Source: Clostridium grantii DSM 8605 (GTDB taxonomy: Bacteria; Bacillota; Clostridia; Clostridiales; Clostridiaceae). Taken from it: 64,000 nucleotides of DNA. Shown here piece by piece: positions 18,368 to 26,610 of this stretch. Below the pieces are notes generated by a model that saw nothing but the letters and a program-made list of their open reading frames with translations, searched no databases and was not told the origin of the DNA. Positions within the stretch are counted from its first letter, which is position 1; each line of letters begins with the position of its first letter. Where the stretch lies: contig NZ_FQXM01000003.1 of assembly GCF_900129965.1 (NCBI RefSeq), positions 186,001 through 250,000 on the forward strand, given 5' to 3'. The position numbers and the translations under genes were made by a program.

Positions 18368-19675
18368 CTAAGCCTTTTCAATTTTATATACAAGTCCTAA
18401 TATTGCATTTAATATAACTCCACTTAAAGCTGCTAAACTTAAACCTGTTAGAATTAAATCAGGATTACTACTTGATAATGGAATTCCAATAGATATTCCA
18501 AAATATTTAGCTAAATAAGTTGTTCCTAATCCAACTACTATTATCGTAGCCATTACAATAACATTTTTAGTAGTATATTCAACATTATTATCTTTTAATA
18601 TTCTAACCCCTATAAAAGCTATCATCCCAAACAACATAAAGCTGATTCCACCCATTACTGGCACTGGAATTGTTCTTAATAATCCTCCTATTTTAGCTAC
18701 AAAACCTAAAACTATTGCGAAAATAGCTGCTAATCTTAGTATTGAAGGATCATAATTTTTTGTAATTGCAAGAACCCCTGTGTTTTCTCCATAAGTTGTA
18801 TTTGCTGGTCCCCCTATGAATCCTGCAAACATAGTAGCAAGTCCATCTCCTAATAAAGTTCTGTTTAAGCCTGGATCTTCGATAAAGTTTTTACCTACTA
18901 CTGAACCATTAGTAGTAATATCTCCAATATGTTCCATGAATACTGCTAATACAACTGGTGCTATTATTAATATAGCTCCTATATCAAATTTAGGTGCAGC
19001 AAAAGCTGGTATAGCAACTAATGGTGCGCTTGTCATTGCTGACATATCAACTAGTCCCATTAATGATGCTACTGTATATCCTATAATAACTGCTATTAGA
19101 ATTGATAATTGTCTTGCAAAACCTTTTGCAAATTTATTTATTAACACTGCTGATGAAAAAGTTATAATTGCTAAGTAAATCTCTGGAGTACTAATAGCTA
19201 TTGCTGAACTTGAAATACTTAACCCTGTCATATCTATTGCTACTGGTAATAAGCTAAGTCCAATTACAATAATCATTGGGCCAATAACATGTGACGGTAA
19301 AATTTTATTCAAACGATCAACGCCTATTTTATTTATAACTAAAGATAATAAAACATAAATAAGTCCCGCTACTATCAAACCACCTTGTGCATAAGCTAAA
19401 CTACCAAATTGTTCTTTTACCATTATGATAGAGCCTATAAATGCGAAGGAAGAACCCAAAAATACTGGTACTTTTTTCTTTGTACAGAAGTGAAATATTA
19501 AGGTTCCGCACCCTGCGCAAATTAAAGCAACTGCTGGATCAAATCCAGTAAGAATCGGAACTAATACTGTTGCACCAAACATTGCGATTAAGTGTTGAAG
19601 TGCTAAAACAACTTTCTTAGAACTCTCAAAACCCTTTGATACTTCTTTTGATTTTCCTACTACGTTTTCTGTCAT
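18368..19675 (-). CDS. uraA: Uracil permease (NCS2 family)
   Basis: 435 aa, about 12-14 membrane helices. Proton-coupled uptake of uracil. Family features: ALQHLIAMFGATVLVPILTG at the start, FMEHIGDITTNGSVVGKNFI with the conserved Glu/His region, and GGPANTTYGENTGVLAITKN with the second key Glu. The 5' leader carries a PyrR-binding attenuator, which ties the gene to pyrimidine supply and supports uracil over xanthine as substrate. Strong SD (GAGGAGG) overlaps the second PyrR-type hairpin region. Confidence 0.93.
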   Translation of the reverse strand: MTENVVGKSKEVSKGFESSKKVVLALQHLIAMFGATVLVPILTGFDPAVALICAGCGTLIFHFCTKKKVPVFLGSSFAFIGSIIMVKEQFGSLAYAQGGLIVAGLIYVLLSLVINKIGVDRLNKILPSHVIGPMIIVIGLSLLPVAIDMTGLSISSSAIAISTPEIYLAIITFSSAVLINKFAKGFARQLSILIAVIIGYTVASLMGLVDMSAMTSAPLVAIPAFAAPKFDIGAILIIAPVVLAVFMEHIGDITTNGSVVGKNFIEDPGLNRTLLGDGLATMFAGFIGGPANTTYGENTGVLAITKNYDPSILRLAAIFAIVLGFVAKIGGLLRTIPVPVMGGISFMLFGMIAFIGVRILKDNNVEYTTKNVIVMATIIVVGLGTTYLAKYFGISIGIPLSSSNPDLILTGLSLAALSGVILNAILGLVYKIEKA

Positions 19676-19693
19676 AAAAAAAGCCTCCTCTTT

Positions 19694-19836
19694 CCAGTCT
19701 CACTGGACTGAATTAAAAATTTATATTTTTTGAAAATAAAAAAACTTCTTACCTACTGATAAGAAGTTATATTCGCGCAGAATAAGACTCATAAAGTCTT
19801 TGTTCAATATAATTATCTTACCAGCCTCACAGGACT
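19694..19836 (-). promoter_or_regulatory. PyrR-dependent attenuator leader of uraA (two PyrR boxes)
   Basis: Read on the minus strand: a first PyrR box AGTCCTGTGAGGCTGG (19836-19821) fits the known consensus ARUCCNGNGAGGYU. Next comes a perfect 9-bp terminator stem AACTTCTTA / TAAGAAGTT (19768-19743) followed by seven T. Then a second PyrR-box-like hairpin AGTCCAGTGAGACTGG (19709-19694) lies immediately before the SD of uraA. The first box plus terminator is the usual anti-antiterminator arrangement, in which UMP-bound PyrR favours termination. The second box sits where it could also affect ribosome access. Confidence 0.85.
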
Positions 19837-19863
19837 ATTTTAAAGATTTCTATTTTCTTGTTC

Positions 19864-19892
19864 ATTATAGCACAGCATTCTTCAAGAGGCAA
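19864..19892 (-). promoter_or_regulatory. SigA-type promoter of uraA
   Basis: Minus strand TTGCCT (19892-19887), 17-base spacer, TATAAT (19869-19864), about 25 nt before the first PyrR box. Confidence 0.7.
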
Positions 19893-20171
19893 CCTGTTTT
19901 TTTCTTCTTTATTTTCTCAAAAAAATATTAATAGTGTGTATATTATCTGAGTATCGGGGTATCATAATAAATGTCAGAGGGAATTGATTAAAGATAGATT
20001 TCAGAGATAGCAATGAAAGTATGAAACTAAGTCTATGATTTAATTTTACTGGAGGTGTCTCTATTGGAAATCGGCGATACTTTAGAATAAAGTAGCTTGT
20101 TGTAAGTTTTTAGTTAAAATAATCAGCTTACATGTAACACTTTAATCAACTCCTTCTGTTTAACACTATAT
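19893..20171. other. Gap with possible gene remnant or small RNA
   Basis: Nearly 280 bp without a full gene. On the plus strand a short reading frame with one TGA (DSNESMKLSL, then FNFTGGVSIGNRRYFRIK) runs near 19990-20095, and GGAGGTG followed by a TTG would give only an 8-residue peptide. It ends at a terminator-like hairpin (20172-20200). It could be a small RNA or a decayed gene; neither is established. Confidence 0.3.
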
Positions 20172-20200
20172 AAAGGGTAGACATTTTTGTCTACCCTTTT
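20172..20200. terminator. Terminator-like hairpin
   Basis: Perfect 11-bp stem AAAGGGTAGAC / GTCTACCCTTT (20172-20182 and 20189-20199) with a T-rich loop and short T run. Could end transcription of the Mrp operon on the minus strand (it lies 130 bp past mnhD), a plus-strand transcript, or both. Confidence 0.6.
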
Positions 20201-20327
20201 CACGTATTCTTTCAATTATAATGTAAAATGTAATTTGTATATATTTAGCTTTATGCTATCATTGGATTTTTCTCTTATTTATTTTTCACTTTATTAGTAC
20301 AATAGAGGGTCTCATAGAAACTGAACT

Positions 20328-21950
20328 CTATGCAAAAGTTAGTATTGTGAGCATAAAGAAAAAGAAACTGATTACAGAAATACAAATACCATTGAAACTT
20401 AATTCTATTTCTCTAACCTTATGCAAAAACTTCCATTTCAAAATTACAAATTTATAGAAAAAGAAACCTGCTATTAAAGTTAGTAAATATACTTCTGCTT
20501 TGTGAAGATATGATTGTAAGGTTATATGTATCTTTTGATTAAATAATATGTAAATTATTTTTTCTCCAAATACTCCACCTAAGAAACATACCATTCCAAG
20601 AAAAAGCACCACAATAGTTCTATTTAAGTTTATATTTTTATTTCTTCTAAACTTTATTGGAAAATTAGTTTCTTCTTTTTTGCTATAGAATATGGATGAG
20701 TATTTTATAAAGTAAGCTATTGTTCCAAAGTTTACTAATAATATTGCATACTCCATATAAGTTCCTTTTGTTGCACTTTGAATTAAATATTTAGAAATAC
20801 TCCCATTAAAAAGTGGCGCTCCTGTTATCCCTAAAATTGCAAGTATAGCGGCTATTGAAACAAAGGGCATTCTTTTAAATACTCCTTTAATTTTATAAAT
20901 ATCTCTAGTATTGTACTCTTCTATTATTAATCCCGCAGTCAAAAATAAAGTTGACTTAAATATGGCATGATTGATCATATGATAAATGGCACCCCAGTAA
21001 ACGTATCCTTCACCCAATGTTAATCCAATCATAATCAACCCAATTTGAGATACTGTAGAATAAGCTAATATTAATTTAATATCACTTTGGCAAATAGCTA
21101 GGAAAAATCCCGCAATTCCTGTAAGCAAACCCATTATCAAAAAAAGTTGTGAGGTGTCCAGCACTGGTGAAAACATAAATTGAACTCTTATAAAAAGGTA
21201 AATTCCTGTTTTTACATATAATCCTGATAAAATTGCCGAAACTATAGAAGGTGCACTAGGCGTTCCATGGGCTTTAGGTAACCAACTAAACAAAGGCATA
21301 AGTGCTGATTTTAATCCTACAGCTGTTATCATAAGAGCATAAGGTAATATAAGTGATTTTTTATTTTCAATTAAATACATTTTTTCATTGATACTATATA
21401 TATTTAATACTCCAAACATTTTATATAAATATCCTATTCCAAACAAAAAGAAAGTCATAGCTGCTATATTTACTAATAAATAAAGCATTCCATCATAGAT
21501 TGATCTTTTATCTTTTTTGAACATTATTAAAACACTAACTACCATGGTGGATACTTCTAATAAAACATAAAGATTAAACAAATCCTCACTAAATAATATT
21601 CCAATTATTAAGGACTGGAGAATTAAAAATAAAAATAGGAATAAGCTATTTATGTAATGTTTATCATAACTAAAAATAAGCATAGCTAGAAAAAGAAATA
21701 AAGTTAAAGTAACTAAAATTGTGGACAGCAAATCTGCTCTCAGTGCAATTCCTATATTAGCATTCCAACTGCCTAAGTTTTGAATTATTGTGCCATTATT
21801 TCTAACATAAATAAAATTTTTAATGGACAAAGCCAATAAAATTCCTTGAAATCCTATAAAAGCAAGCTTTGTATTTCCTCTTGGAAATAAGTAAAAAAGT
21901 GTAGCTATCAAAATAGGTTCTAGAATAAAAATATATAAATCTATCATCAT
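20328..21950 (-). CDS. mnhD: Mrp/Mnh antiporter subunit D (proton-channel NuoM/N-like)
   Basis: 540 aa, about 14 membrane helices. Homologue of complex I antiporter-like subunits. LLEVSTMVVSVLIMFKK carries the conserved TM5 Glu; LKSALMPLFSWLPKAHGTPS holds the TM7 Lys and the WLPKAH motif; QSDIKLILAYSTVSQIGLIM and YHMINHAIFKSTLFLTAG hold the TM8/TM12 Lys and His of the proton path. It is the only large antiporter subunit in this operon, since no MrpA N-terminal half is present. The start overlaps the mnhC stop by 4 bp (ATGA). Last gene of the operon. Confidence 0.9.
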   Translation of the reverse strand: MMIDLYIFILEPILIATLFYLFPRGNTKLAFIGFQGILLALSIKNFIYVRNNGTIIQNLGSWNANIGIALRADLLSTILVTLTLFLFLAMLIFSYDKHYINSLFLFLFLILQSLIIGILFSEDLFNLYVLLEVSTMVVSVLIMFKKDKRSIYDGMLYLLVNIAAMTFFLFGIGYLYKMFGVLNIYSINEKMYLIENKKSLILPYALMITAVGLKSALMPLFSWLPKAHGTPSAPSIVSAILSGLYVKTGIYLFIRVQFMFSPVLDTSQLFLIMGLLTGIAGFFLAICQSDIKLILAYSTVSQIGLIMIGLTLGEGYVYWGAIYHMINHAIFKSTLFLTAGLIIEEYNTRDIYKIKGVFKRMPFVSIAAILAILGITGAPLFNGSISKYLIQSATKGTYMEYAILLVNFGTIAYFIKYSSIFYSKKEETNFPIKFRRNKNINLNRTIVVLFLGMVCFLGGVFGEKIIYILFNQKIHITLQSYLHKAEVYLLTLIAGFFFYKFVILKWKFLHKVREIELSFNGICISVISFFFFMLTILTFA

Positions 21951-22303
21951 CTCCCCACCCTTTTCTTTTTAACTTTTTGCCAATTGGTTGTTCCATATTT
22001 ATGATATAAAGTAATAAACATTGTTAATGAAACTGCTGTAACTGCCACTCCAATAACTATTGCTGTTATCATCAAAGCTTGTGGCAAGGGGTCTGCAACA
22101 TTATTTCCAAGATTTTTTCCTATAGGTGCAATATCCCCTATATTAAAATTGATTGTTACAAAGAATAAAATTATTGCAGATTGAATAATACCAAAAGATA
22201 TAATGGTTCTTATTATATTTCTTCTAGCCATTAATCCATAAAATCCAATAAAGAATAAAATAATACTCACTGTTTCTCCATTAATATATTCTAAAAATTT
22301 CAT
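21947..22303 (-). CDS. mnhC: Mrp/Mnh antiporter subunit C (NuoK-like)
   Basis: About 118 aa with three membrane helices, similar to NuoK: FFIGFYGLMARRNIIRTIIS, then DPLPQALMITAIVIGVAVTA, the family signature (DPLPQALVLTAIVIG in relatives). The start at 22303 is used because AGGTG lies 6 bases before it and the gene then begins 5 bp after mnhB ends. An upstream TTG at 22330 would overlap mnhB. Confidence 0.9.
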   Translation of the reverse strand: MKFLEYINGETVSIILFFIGFYGLMARRNIIRTIISFGIIQSAIILFFVTINFNIGDIAPIGKNLGNNVADPLPQALMITAIVIGVAVTAVSLTMFITLYHKYGTTNWQKVKKKRVGR

Positions 22304-22307
22304 CACA

Positions 22308-23012
22308 TCACCTACTTTCAAAGAAAACAAATCTATAAAAAACTATTGATAAACCGCAGAATACTTTTATCCCAATTAAAGTATTCATAAAAATCAAGAA
22401 TGGAACATTTAAGAAATTATATCGGGTTAATAAACCCCCAAAGGAAAATATTATTCCAGTTGAAATTATTAAAAAGAAAAGTATTTTCTCAGTTTTATAT
22501 AAAAATTCAGCATGAATATCGTTTGTTGGCATTACTAAATATTTTATTATAAAAACAGAAGCTAGTACTGCTCCTCCTTGGAAACCTCCTCCTGGAGATT
22601 TGTGACCATTAAAAATTATATAGGCTCCAAATATTAGTATGAAGGGATATAAAAATCCTCCCATTGAGGTCATTAATTGAGATTGCTCCAAATTTTCTTC
22701 CCATACTTTATTCACATCTTCATCTTCAAGGTGATCATTGCCATCATGTCTGGAAAAATGAATTATTCCAATAACACTAACCAGCAACATAAGGGCTTCA
22801 AAGAAAGTATCATATAATCTATAATTAAGATAAATTCCGGTGACCACATTTTCAGCTCCTGTATCTATTAAAGCTGAATTGGTGTAATAAGTTATAATTT
22901 CGTTAGGTATTATTTCTGAGTTTTTATAGTAAAGAAATAAAACAAATAAAGCTATTATTAATAGATATGTTCCAAGAAAGATTCTTCTATTTTTAGATTT
23001 ATTATTTTTCAT
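22308..23012 (-). CDS. mnhB: Mrp/Mbh antiporter subunit: MbhE-like plus MnhB fusion
   Basis: 234 aa. The N-terminal 90 residues (a helix, then NVVTGIYLNYRLYDTFFEAL and another helix) match the MbhE / MrpA-C-terminal type element. The second part is a classic MnhB domain with PFILIFGAYIIFNGHKSPGG and GGFQGGAVLASVFIIKYLV. In Mbh-type systems these are two proteins; here they appear joined. Overlaps the preceding gene by 4 bp. Membrane-embedded part of the ion-translocating module. Confidence 0.85.
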   Translation of the reverse strand: MKNNKSKNRRIFLGTYLLIIALFVLFLYYKNSEIIPNEIITYYTNSALIDTGAENVVTGIYLNYRLYDTFFEALMLLVSVIGIIHFSRHDGNDHLEDEDVNKVWEENLEQSQLMTSMGGFLYPFILIFGAYIIFNGHKSPGGGFQGGAVLASVFIIKYLVMPTNDIHAEFLYKTEKILFFLIISTGIIFSFGGLLTRYNFLNVPFLIFMNTLIGIKVFCGLSIVFYRFVFFESR

Positions 23013-23569
23013 AATACCTCCTCCTGAGAAACTTCACTTTCTTGCATTTCTTCAATTTCGTAATTAAGGTTTTCATCACAATTAAAACAAATAAATTTTT
23101 CTAATCCTTCTAATAAATAATTGTCATTAGTGCCATAAATGGTTATTTCATTATTATGCTCATGCACTATCAAATCATAATCGTGCTCTGCTTTAATATG
23201 TTCAATATCTTCATTAGTATAAATAACATGAGATTCCAGTTCTTTTTCTTTGCAAAAACTGCCTATAACTTTGAAAAGATTTTCTCTTTTTTTTAATCTT
23301 TCTCCAGATTCTTTTTCATATCCATTGATAGCAATATAGTAAATAGAAAATACTCTATACTTTTGGAAAGCAACTAAATATAGAATAGTACTTAAGGTAC
23401 ATCCCATTACTGCCTCTGCAATTGCAACATCTGGCGCGCTATAAATCAAATAACAAAATGAACTTATTAATGAGAATATGCCCATATTAATTATAGCCAC
23501 CCTGAGTTTTTCTGTGTTAATCGCTTTAAATGCAAAAATTATAGATAAAATCAAAAATATTTTAAGCAT
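23009..23569 (-). CDS. Mrp/Mbh antiporter subunit with DUF4040 (MbhD-like) domain
   Basis: 186 aa. The N-terminal about 85 residues contain helices with YSAPDVAIAEAVMGCTLSTI, the signature of the DUF4040/MbhD domain that in classical MrpA lies at the C-terminal end. The remaining 100 residues are a soluble acidic domain (ESHVIYTNEDIEHIKAEHDY) with unclear role, ending in QEEVL. It takes the place of the C-terminal part of MrpA, while the N-terminal NuoL-like part is absent from the locus. Confidence 0.82.
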   Translation of the reverse strand: MLKIFLILSIIFAFKAINTEKLRVAIINMGIFSLISSFCYLIYSAPDVAIAEAVMGCTLSTILYLVAFQKYRVFSIYYIAINGYEKESGERLKKRENLFKVIGSFCKEKELESHVIYTNEDIEHIKAEHDYDLIVHEHNNEITIYGTNDNYLLEGLEKFICFNCDENLNYEIEEMQESEVSQEEVL

Positions 23570-23602
23570 AACTCTTTTCTTCCTTTCTTATTTTCTTTAT
23601 AA

Positions 23603-23890
23603 TTACTTTTCTTTATATCCACTTTTATAAGCGGATTTAACTATAGAATGGGTTGCTACTGGATTTATTATCATTGCAATTATTAATATTAATACTATTT
23701 TAATAGAAAAAAAGTTCATTCCTTCTTTAAGAATAATTCCTGTTAATATACATATAAATCCTACAGTATCTATTGTGGAAGCTGATAAAGCCCTAGGATA
23801 AAATTTTTTGAATCTAAACAGCCCAAAAACTCCAAAAAACATAAATATTAATCCAATTATAATAACTGCATTTCCTAAAATATCTATCAT
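23603..23890 (-). CDS. mnhG: Mrp/Mnh antiporter subunit G
   Basis: 95 aa, three membrane helices. FFGVFGLFRFKKFYPRALSA followed by STIDTVGFICILTGIILKEG is the MnhG signature (LR..D.y.RLHA.t...TLG in relatives). Lies between the F subunit and the DUF4040 subunit in the same operon. Confidence 0.88.
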   Translation of the reverse strand: MIDILGNAVIIIGLIFMFFGVFGLFRFKKFYPRALSASTIDTVGFICILTGIILKEGMNFFSIKIVLILIIAMIINPVATHSIVKSAYKSGYKEK

Positions 23891-23912
23891 AAAGTCACTC
23901 CTTAGAATTGTT

Positions 23913-24170
23913 CTATATTTTACCTTTTTTCATTATAAATCTTGAAATAAACGTTATTGAAATAAAGCCTAAAAGAGCAAATACAATAGCTATATCTAAA
24001 AGAAAAGATTTTCTTTCATAAAAAGCAAATATAACTACTAACATGATTATTTTTGAAGAAAATAAATTTAATCCAAGTATTCTATCCCATATTGAGGGTC
24101 CATAAATTATTCTTATTAAACTTCCAATTCCCAGCAAGGTTATTATCATCATAACTATAATTTCAAACAT
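23913..24170 (-). CDS. mnhF: Mrp/Mnh antiporter subunit F
   Basis: 85 aa, three membrane helices. RIIYGPSIWDRILGLNLFSS is the MnhF signature (GPt..DRv.a.n). DIAIVFALLGFISITFISRF forms the last helix. Gap of 21 bp from mnhE. Confidence 0.88.
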   Translation of the reverse strand: MFEIIVMMIITLLGIGSLIRIIYGPSIWDRILGLNLFSSKIIMLVVIFAFYERKSFLLDIAIVFALLGFISITFISRFIMKKGKI

Positions 24171-24191
24171 TTATCCACCCCATTTTTTATA

Positions 24192-24692
24192 TTAAAAACT
24201 TTTTTTACTAGCTTTTATTAACAATCTTTCGAAATCTCCCTTTATAATTTCCCCTGCTTTTTCACTATCATCAGTGGTAGGATTTATCCACAAAACCTTT
24301 AAGTTTTTGCCTGTATTTCCCACAGTTATTGTGCCGGGTGTTAAAGTTATTGCATTGGCTAATAGTGCTATATAAAGTTCATTATCTAATTCCGTTTTTA
24401 TATCTATAATAGTATTATTTTCTTCTCCCTTAATAATAATAGGTAGTATCTGAAATCCAGAAGAAAAAATCTTATATATTAAATACAAATAAAATTTCAC
24501 TAAAAATAGAAAGTTAAACCTATAAGTTTCACTAAATGGTTTCTTTAATATAAATTTACGGGTAATAATTAATGCTACTAAACTTATACCAATTCCTATA
24601 ATTATATTTAAGAGTTCAATTTTTTCATTTAAAACAACCCAAAATAATGTAGTTGCAAAAACAGCTCCAATTAAATGAATATTTTTTTTCAT
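24192..24692 (-). CDS. mnhE: Mrp/Mnh antiporter subunit E
   Basis: About 166 aa. Two or three N-terminal helices, then ALLANAITLTPGTITVGNTG (family signature ANsITLTPGT). First gene of the seven-gene operon E-F-G-DUF4040-(E)B-C-D, an order that mirrors the Mrp-like half of Mbh-type complexes. Start 24692 is chosen because GGGGGTG lies 6 bases upstream; an in-frame upstream ATG at 24740 falls in the terminator hairpin of the previous gene. Confidence 0.88.
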   Translation of the reverse strand: MKKNIHLIGAVFATTLFWVVLNEKIELLNIIIGIGISLVALIITRKFILKKPFSETYRFNFLFLVKFYLYLIYKIFSSGFQILPIIIKGEENNTIIDIKTELDNELYIALLANAITLTPGTITVGNTGKNLKVLWINPTTDDSEKAGEIIKGDFERLLIKASKKSF

Positions 24693-24712
24693 TACAACAC
24701 CCCCAAAAGAAT

Positions 24713-24748
24713 AAAACATAGTGCACAGTACTTTCGGCACTATGTTTT
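24713..24748 (-). terminator. Terminator after the FAH-family gene
   Basis: Perfect 12-bp stem AAAACATAGTGC / GCACTATGTTTT (24713-24724 and 24737-24748), 18 bp past the FAH stop. It precedes the mnhE start, so it may also divide the two transcription units. Confidence 0.75.
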
Positions 24749-24766
24749 AACTTTTAACATTTCACT

Positions 24767-25645
24767 TTATTTAACCATATTGCTCATTTCTCCAATTCCT
24801 TCAATGACACATTTAACCACATCTCCAGCTTTTAAGAATTTGTTAGGTTTAAATCCCATACCCACTCCTGAAGGAGTTCCTGTGGCTATAATATCTCCCG
24901 GTTTTAAAGTTGTTCCTTTTGATAAATCACTTATTATATAATTTATATCAAAGATTAACTCTTTTGTATTTGAATTTTGTCTTAGTTCACCATTAACGTA
25001 ACTTTGAATATTTAATTGTACTGGGAATTTTATATCACTTTTATCCACTAGATAAGGACCTATTGGGCAAGTATTATTTAACCCCTTTCCTCTAAACCAT
25101 TGCACATGCTTTGTTTGAAGATTTCTTGCGGATACATCATTTATTATTGTGTATCCAAAAATATATTCTTCCGCTTTCTCTGGTGGAATATCCTTTCCTT
25201 CCTTGCCTATTATAATTCCTAATTCCACTTCATAATCTAATTGTGAAGTTAATTCTTGGTGAAGACTAATGACCTCATTTGGTCCCACTGGCTCATTAAC
25301 TAATTTAAAGAAATAAATAGGGAATTCCGGTATACCATTCTTTAAATCCATAGTTGATGGAACTTCTTTTACATGTTCTTTATAATTTTTACCTAAACAA
25401 ATCACGCCACGTGGAATTTCTTTTAAAGGAGCTTTTAAATCAACATTTTTTAAAGGAATTCCCTTAACCTCATCTTTTAATTCTGTAATGATGCTTTCAT
25501 ATTTATTGTGAAAATTCTCAATAAATTCGGTGAAATTTTTTGGACAATTTTCTTTAAAAATTTTTTTAAAAGGTATTACTGTTTCTTCATTAATAAGAAT
25601 CCCCAAATCTTCATTTCCTTCATAATTAAATCTTAAATATTTCAT
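24767..25645 (-). CDS. Fumarylacetoacetate hydrolase (FAH) family protein
   Basis: About 292 aa. Mg2+-dependent hydrolase/decarboxylase fold. VICLGKNYKEHVKEVP, DYEVELGIIIGKEGKDIP (metal-binding Glu/Asp), YTIINDVSARNLQ (Asp ligand), WFRGKGLNNTCPIGPYLV and GDIIATGTPSGVGMG form the standard signature. Family members act on 2-oxo acids, including oxaloacetate decarboxylase or enol tautomerase activity; the substrate cannot be told here. The start at 25645 follows GGGGGT by 7 bases. The gene is monocistronic. Confidence 0.88.
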   Translation of the reverse strand: MKYLRFNYEGNEDLGILINEETVIPFKKIFKENCPKNFTEFIENFHNKYESIITELKDEVKGIPLKNVDLKAPLKEIPRGVICLGKNYKEHVKEVPSTMDLKNGIPEFPIYFFKLVNEPVGPNEVISLHQELTSQLDYEVELGIIIGKEGKDIPPEKAEEYIFGYTIINDVSARNLQTKHVQWFRGKGLNNTCPIGPYLVDKSDIKFPVQLNIQSYVNGELRQNSNTKELIFDINYIISDLSKGTTLKPGDIIATGTPSGVGMGFKPNKFLKAGDVVKCVIEGIGEMSNMVK

Positions 25646-25773
25646 TAGTTGTACCCCCATTTATTTATTTGTAGTAAAACTTTATTGATAATTTTTATTT
25701 ATACTTTAGATTTTTGTACTAATTTTTGTACTAATTTTTGTTGTTTTAATTTATACTAGATTAAAGGATATTT

Positions 25774-26607
25774 ATGAAAACACTAAAAAGGAGAAAAACT
25801 TTGACCTACATAAATTTTATAAAAATATTAGTTAAGAAATTAGATGATGATGATATTTTTGCTTTAAGTTCTCAACTTGCTTACGGATTACTTTTGAGTT
25901 TATTCCCATTTTTAATATTTCTTTTTACTATCTTTGGTTATCTTCCTTTGGACAGTTCAGAAGTATTAGTAAGCCTTAAGGCTATTTTACCTTTAAATGT
26001 TTATGAATTAATTTATTCCACTGTTGTAGAACTTTTTGATTCTAAAAAAGGAAATTTGCTTTCTTTCTCTTTAATTGTTACTATTTGGGCTTCTTCTACT
26101 GGCTTAAGTGCAGTTATTAAGGGTTTGAATAGAGCCTATAAAAGCAAAGAAACTAGATCCTTTATTGTTTTAAAACTTTCCGGCATCATTGGAACTTTAG
26201 GCTTAACTTTTATGATTATCATAGCTTTCTTTTTACTTGTAGTTGGTAATATTATAGGTTTAAGACTTACTATTTGGCTAGGATTTAATATAAACTTCAA
26301 TTTATTTTGGAATTTAATGCGATATATTCTCGCTTTAATATTGATGATTTTTATTTTTGCAGTTGTATACAAAGTAACACCTACTGTAAAACTCACCTTT
26401 GAAGATGTTTTTCCTGGTGCAATTTTTGCTACCATTGGTTGGTTATTATCCTCACTTGGGTTTGCATACTATGTAGATAACTTTGGCAATTATTCTATGA
26501 TTTATGGTAGTATAGCCACTGTTATTATTTTAATGATCTGGCTGTATATGAGTTCTTTAGTGATTTTAATAGGGGGAGAAATAAATTCCATTCTAAATAA
26601 AAAATAA
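25774..26607 (+). CDS. YihY/virulence factor BrkB family membrane protein
   Basis: 277 aa with six predicted helices. N-terminal DIFALSSQLAYGLLLSLFPF, SLIVTIWASSTGLSAVIKGL followed by NRAY, VTPTVKLTFEDVFPGAIFAT and YGSIATVIILMIWLYMSS match the YihY/RbnN family. Function is not established (the old RNase BN claim was withdrawn). Preceded by AAAGG just before the ATG region. It ends only 3 bp from the convergent histidine kinase gene. Confidence 0.88.
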   Translation: MKTLKRRKTLTYINFIKILVKKLDDDDIFALSSQLAYGLLLSLFPFLIFLFTIFGYLPLDSSEVLVSLKAILPLNVYELIYSTVVELFDSKKGNLLSFSLIVTIWASSTGLSAVIKGLNRAYKSKETRSFIVLKLSGIIGTLGLTFMIIIAFFLLVVGNIIGLRLTIWLGFNINFNLFWNLMRYILALILMIFIFAVVYKVTPTVKLTFEDVFPGAIFATIGWLLSSLGFAYYVDNFGNYSMIYGSIATVIILMIWLYMSSLVILIGGEINSILNKK

Positions 26608-26610
26608 TTT

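Noticed and set aside
20045..20095. GGAGGTG plus TTG mini-ORF and RRYFRIK segment as a PilZ or small-peptide gene
   Set aside because: Only 8 codons in one frame and a stop-broken fragment in another; too little to support any gene.
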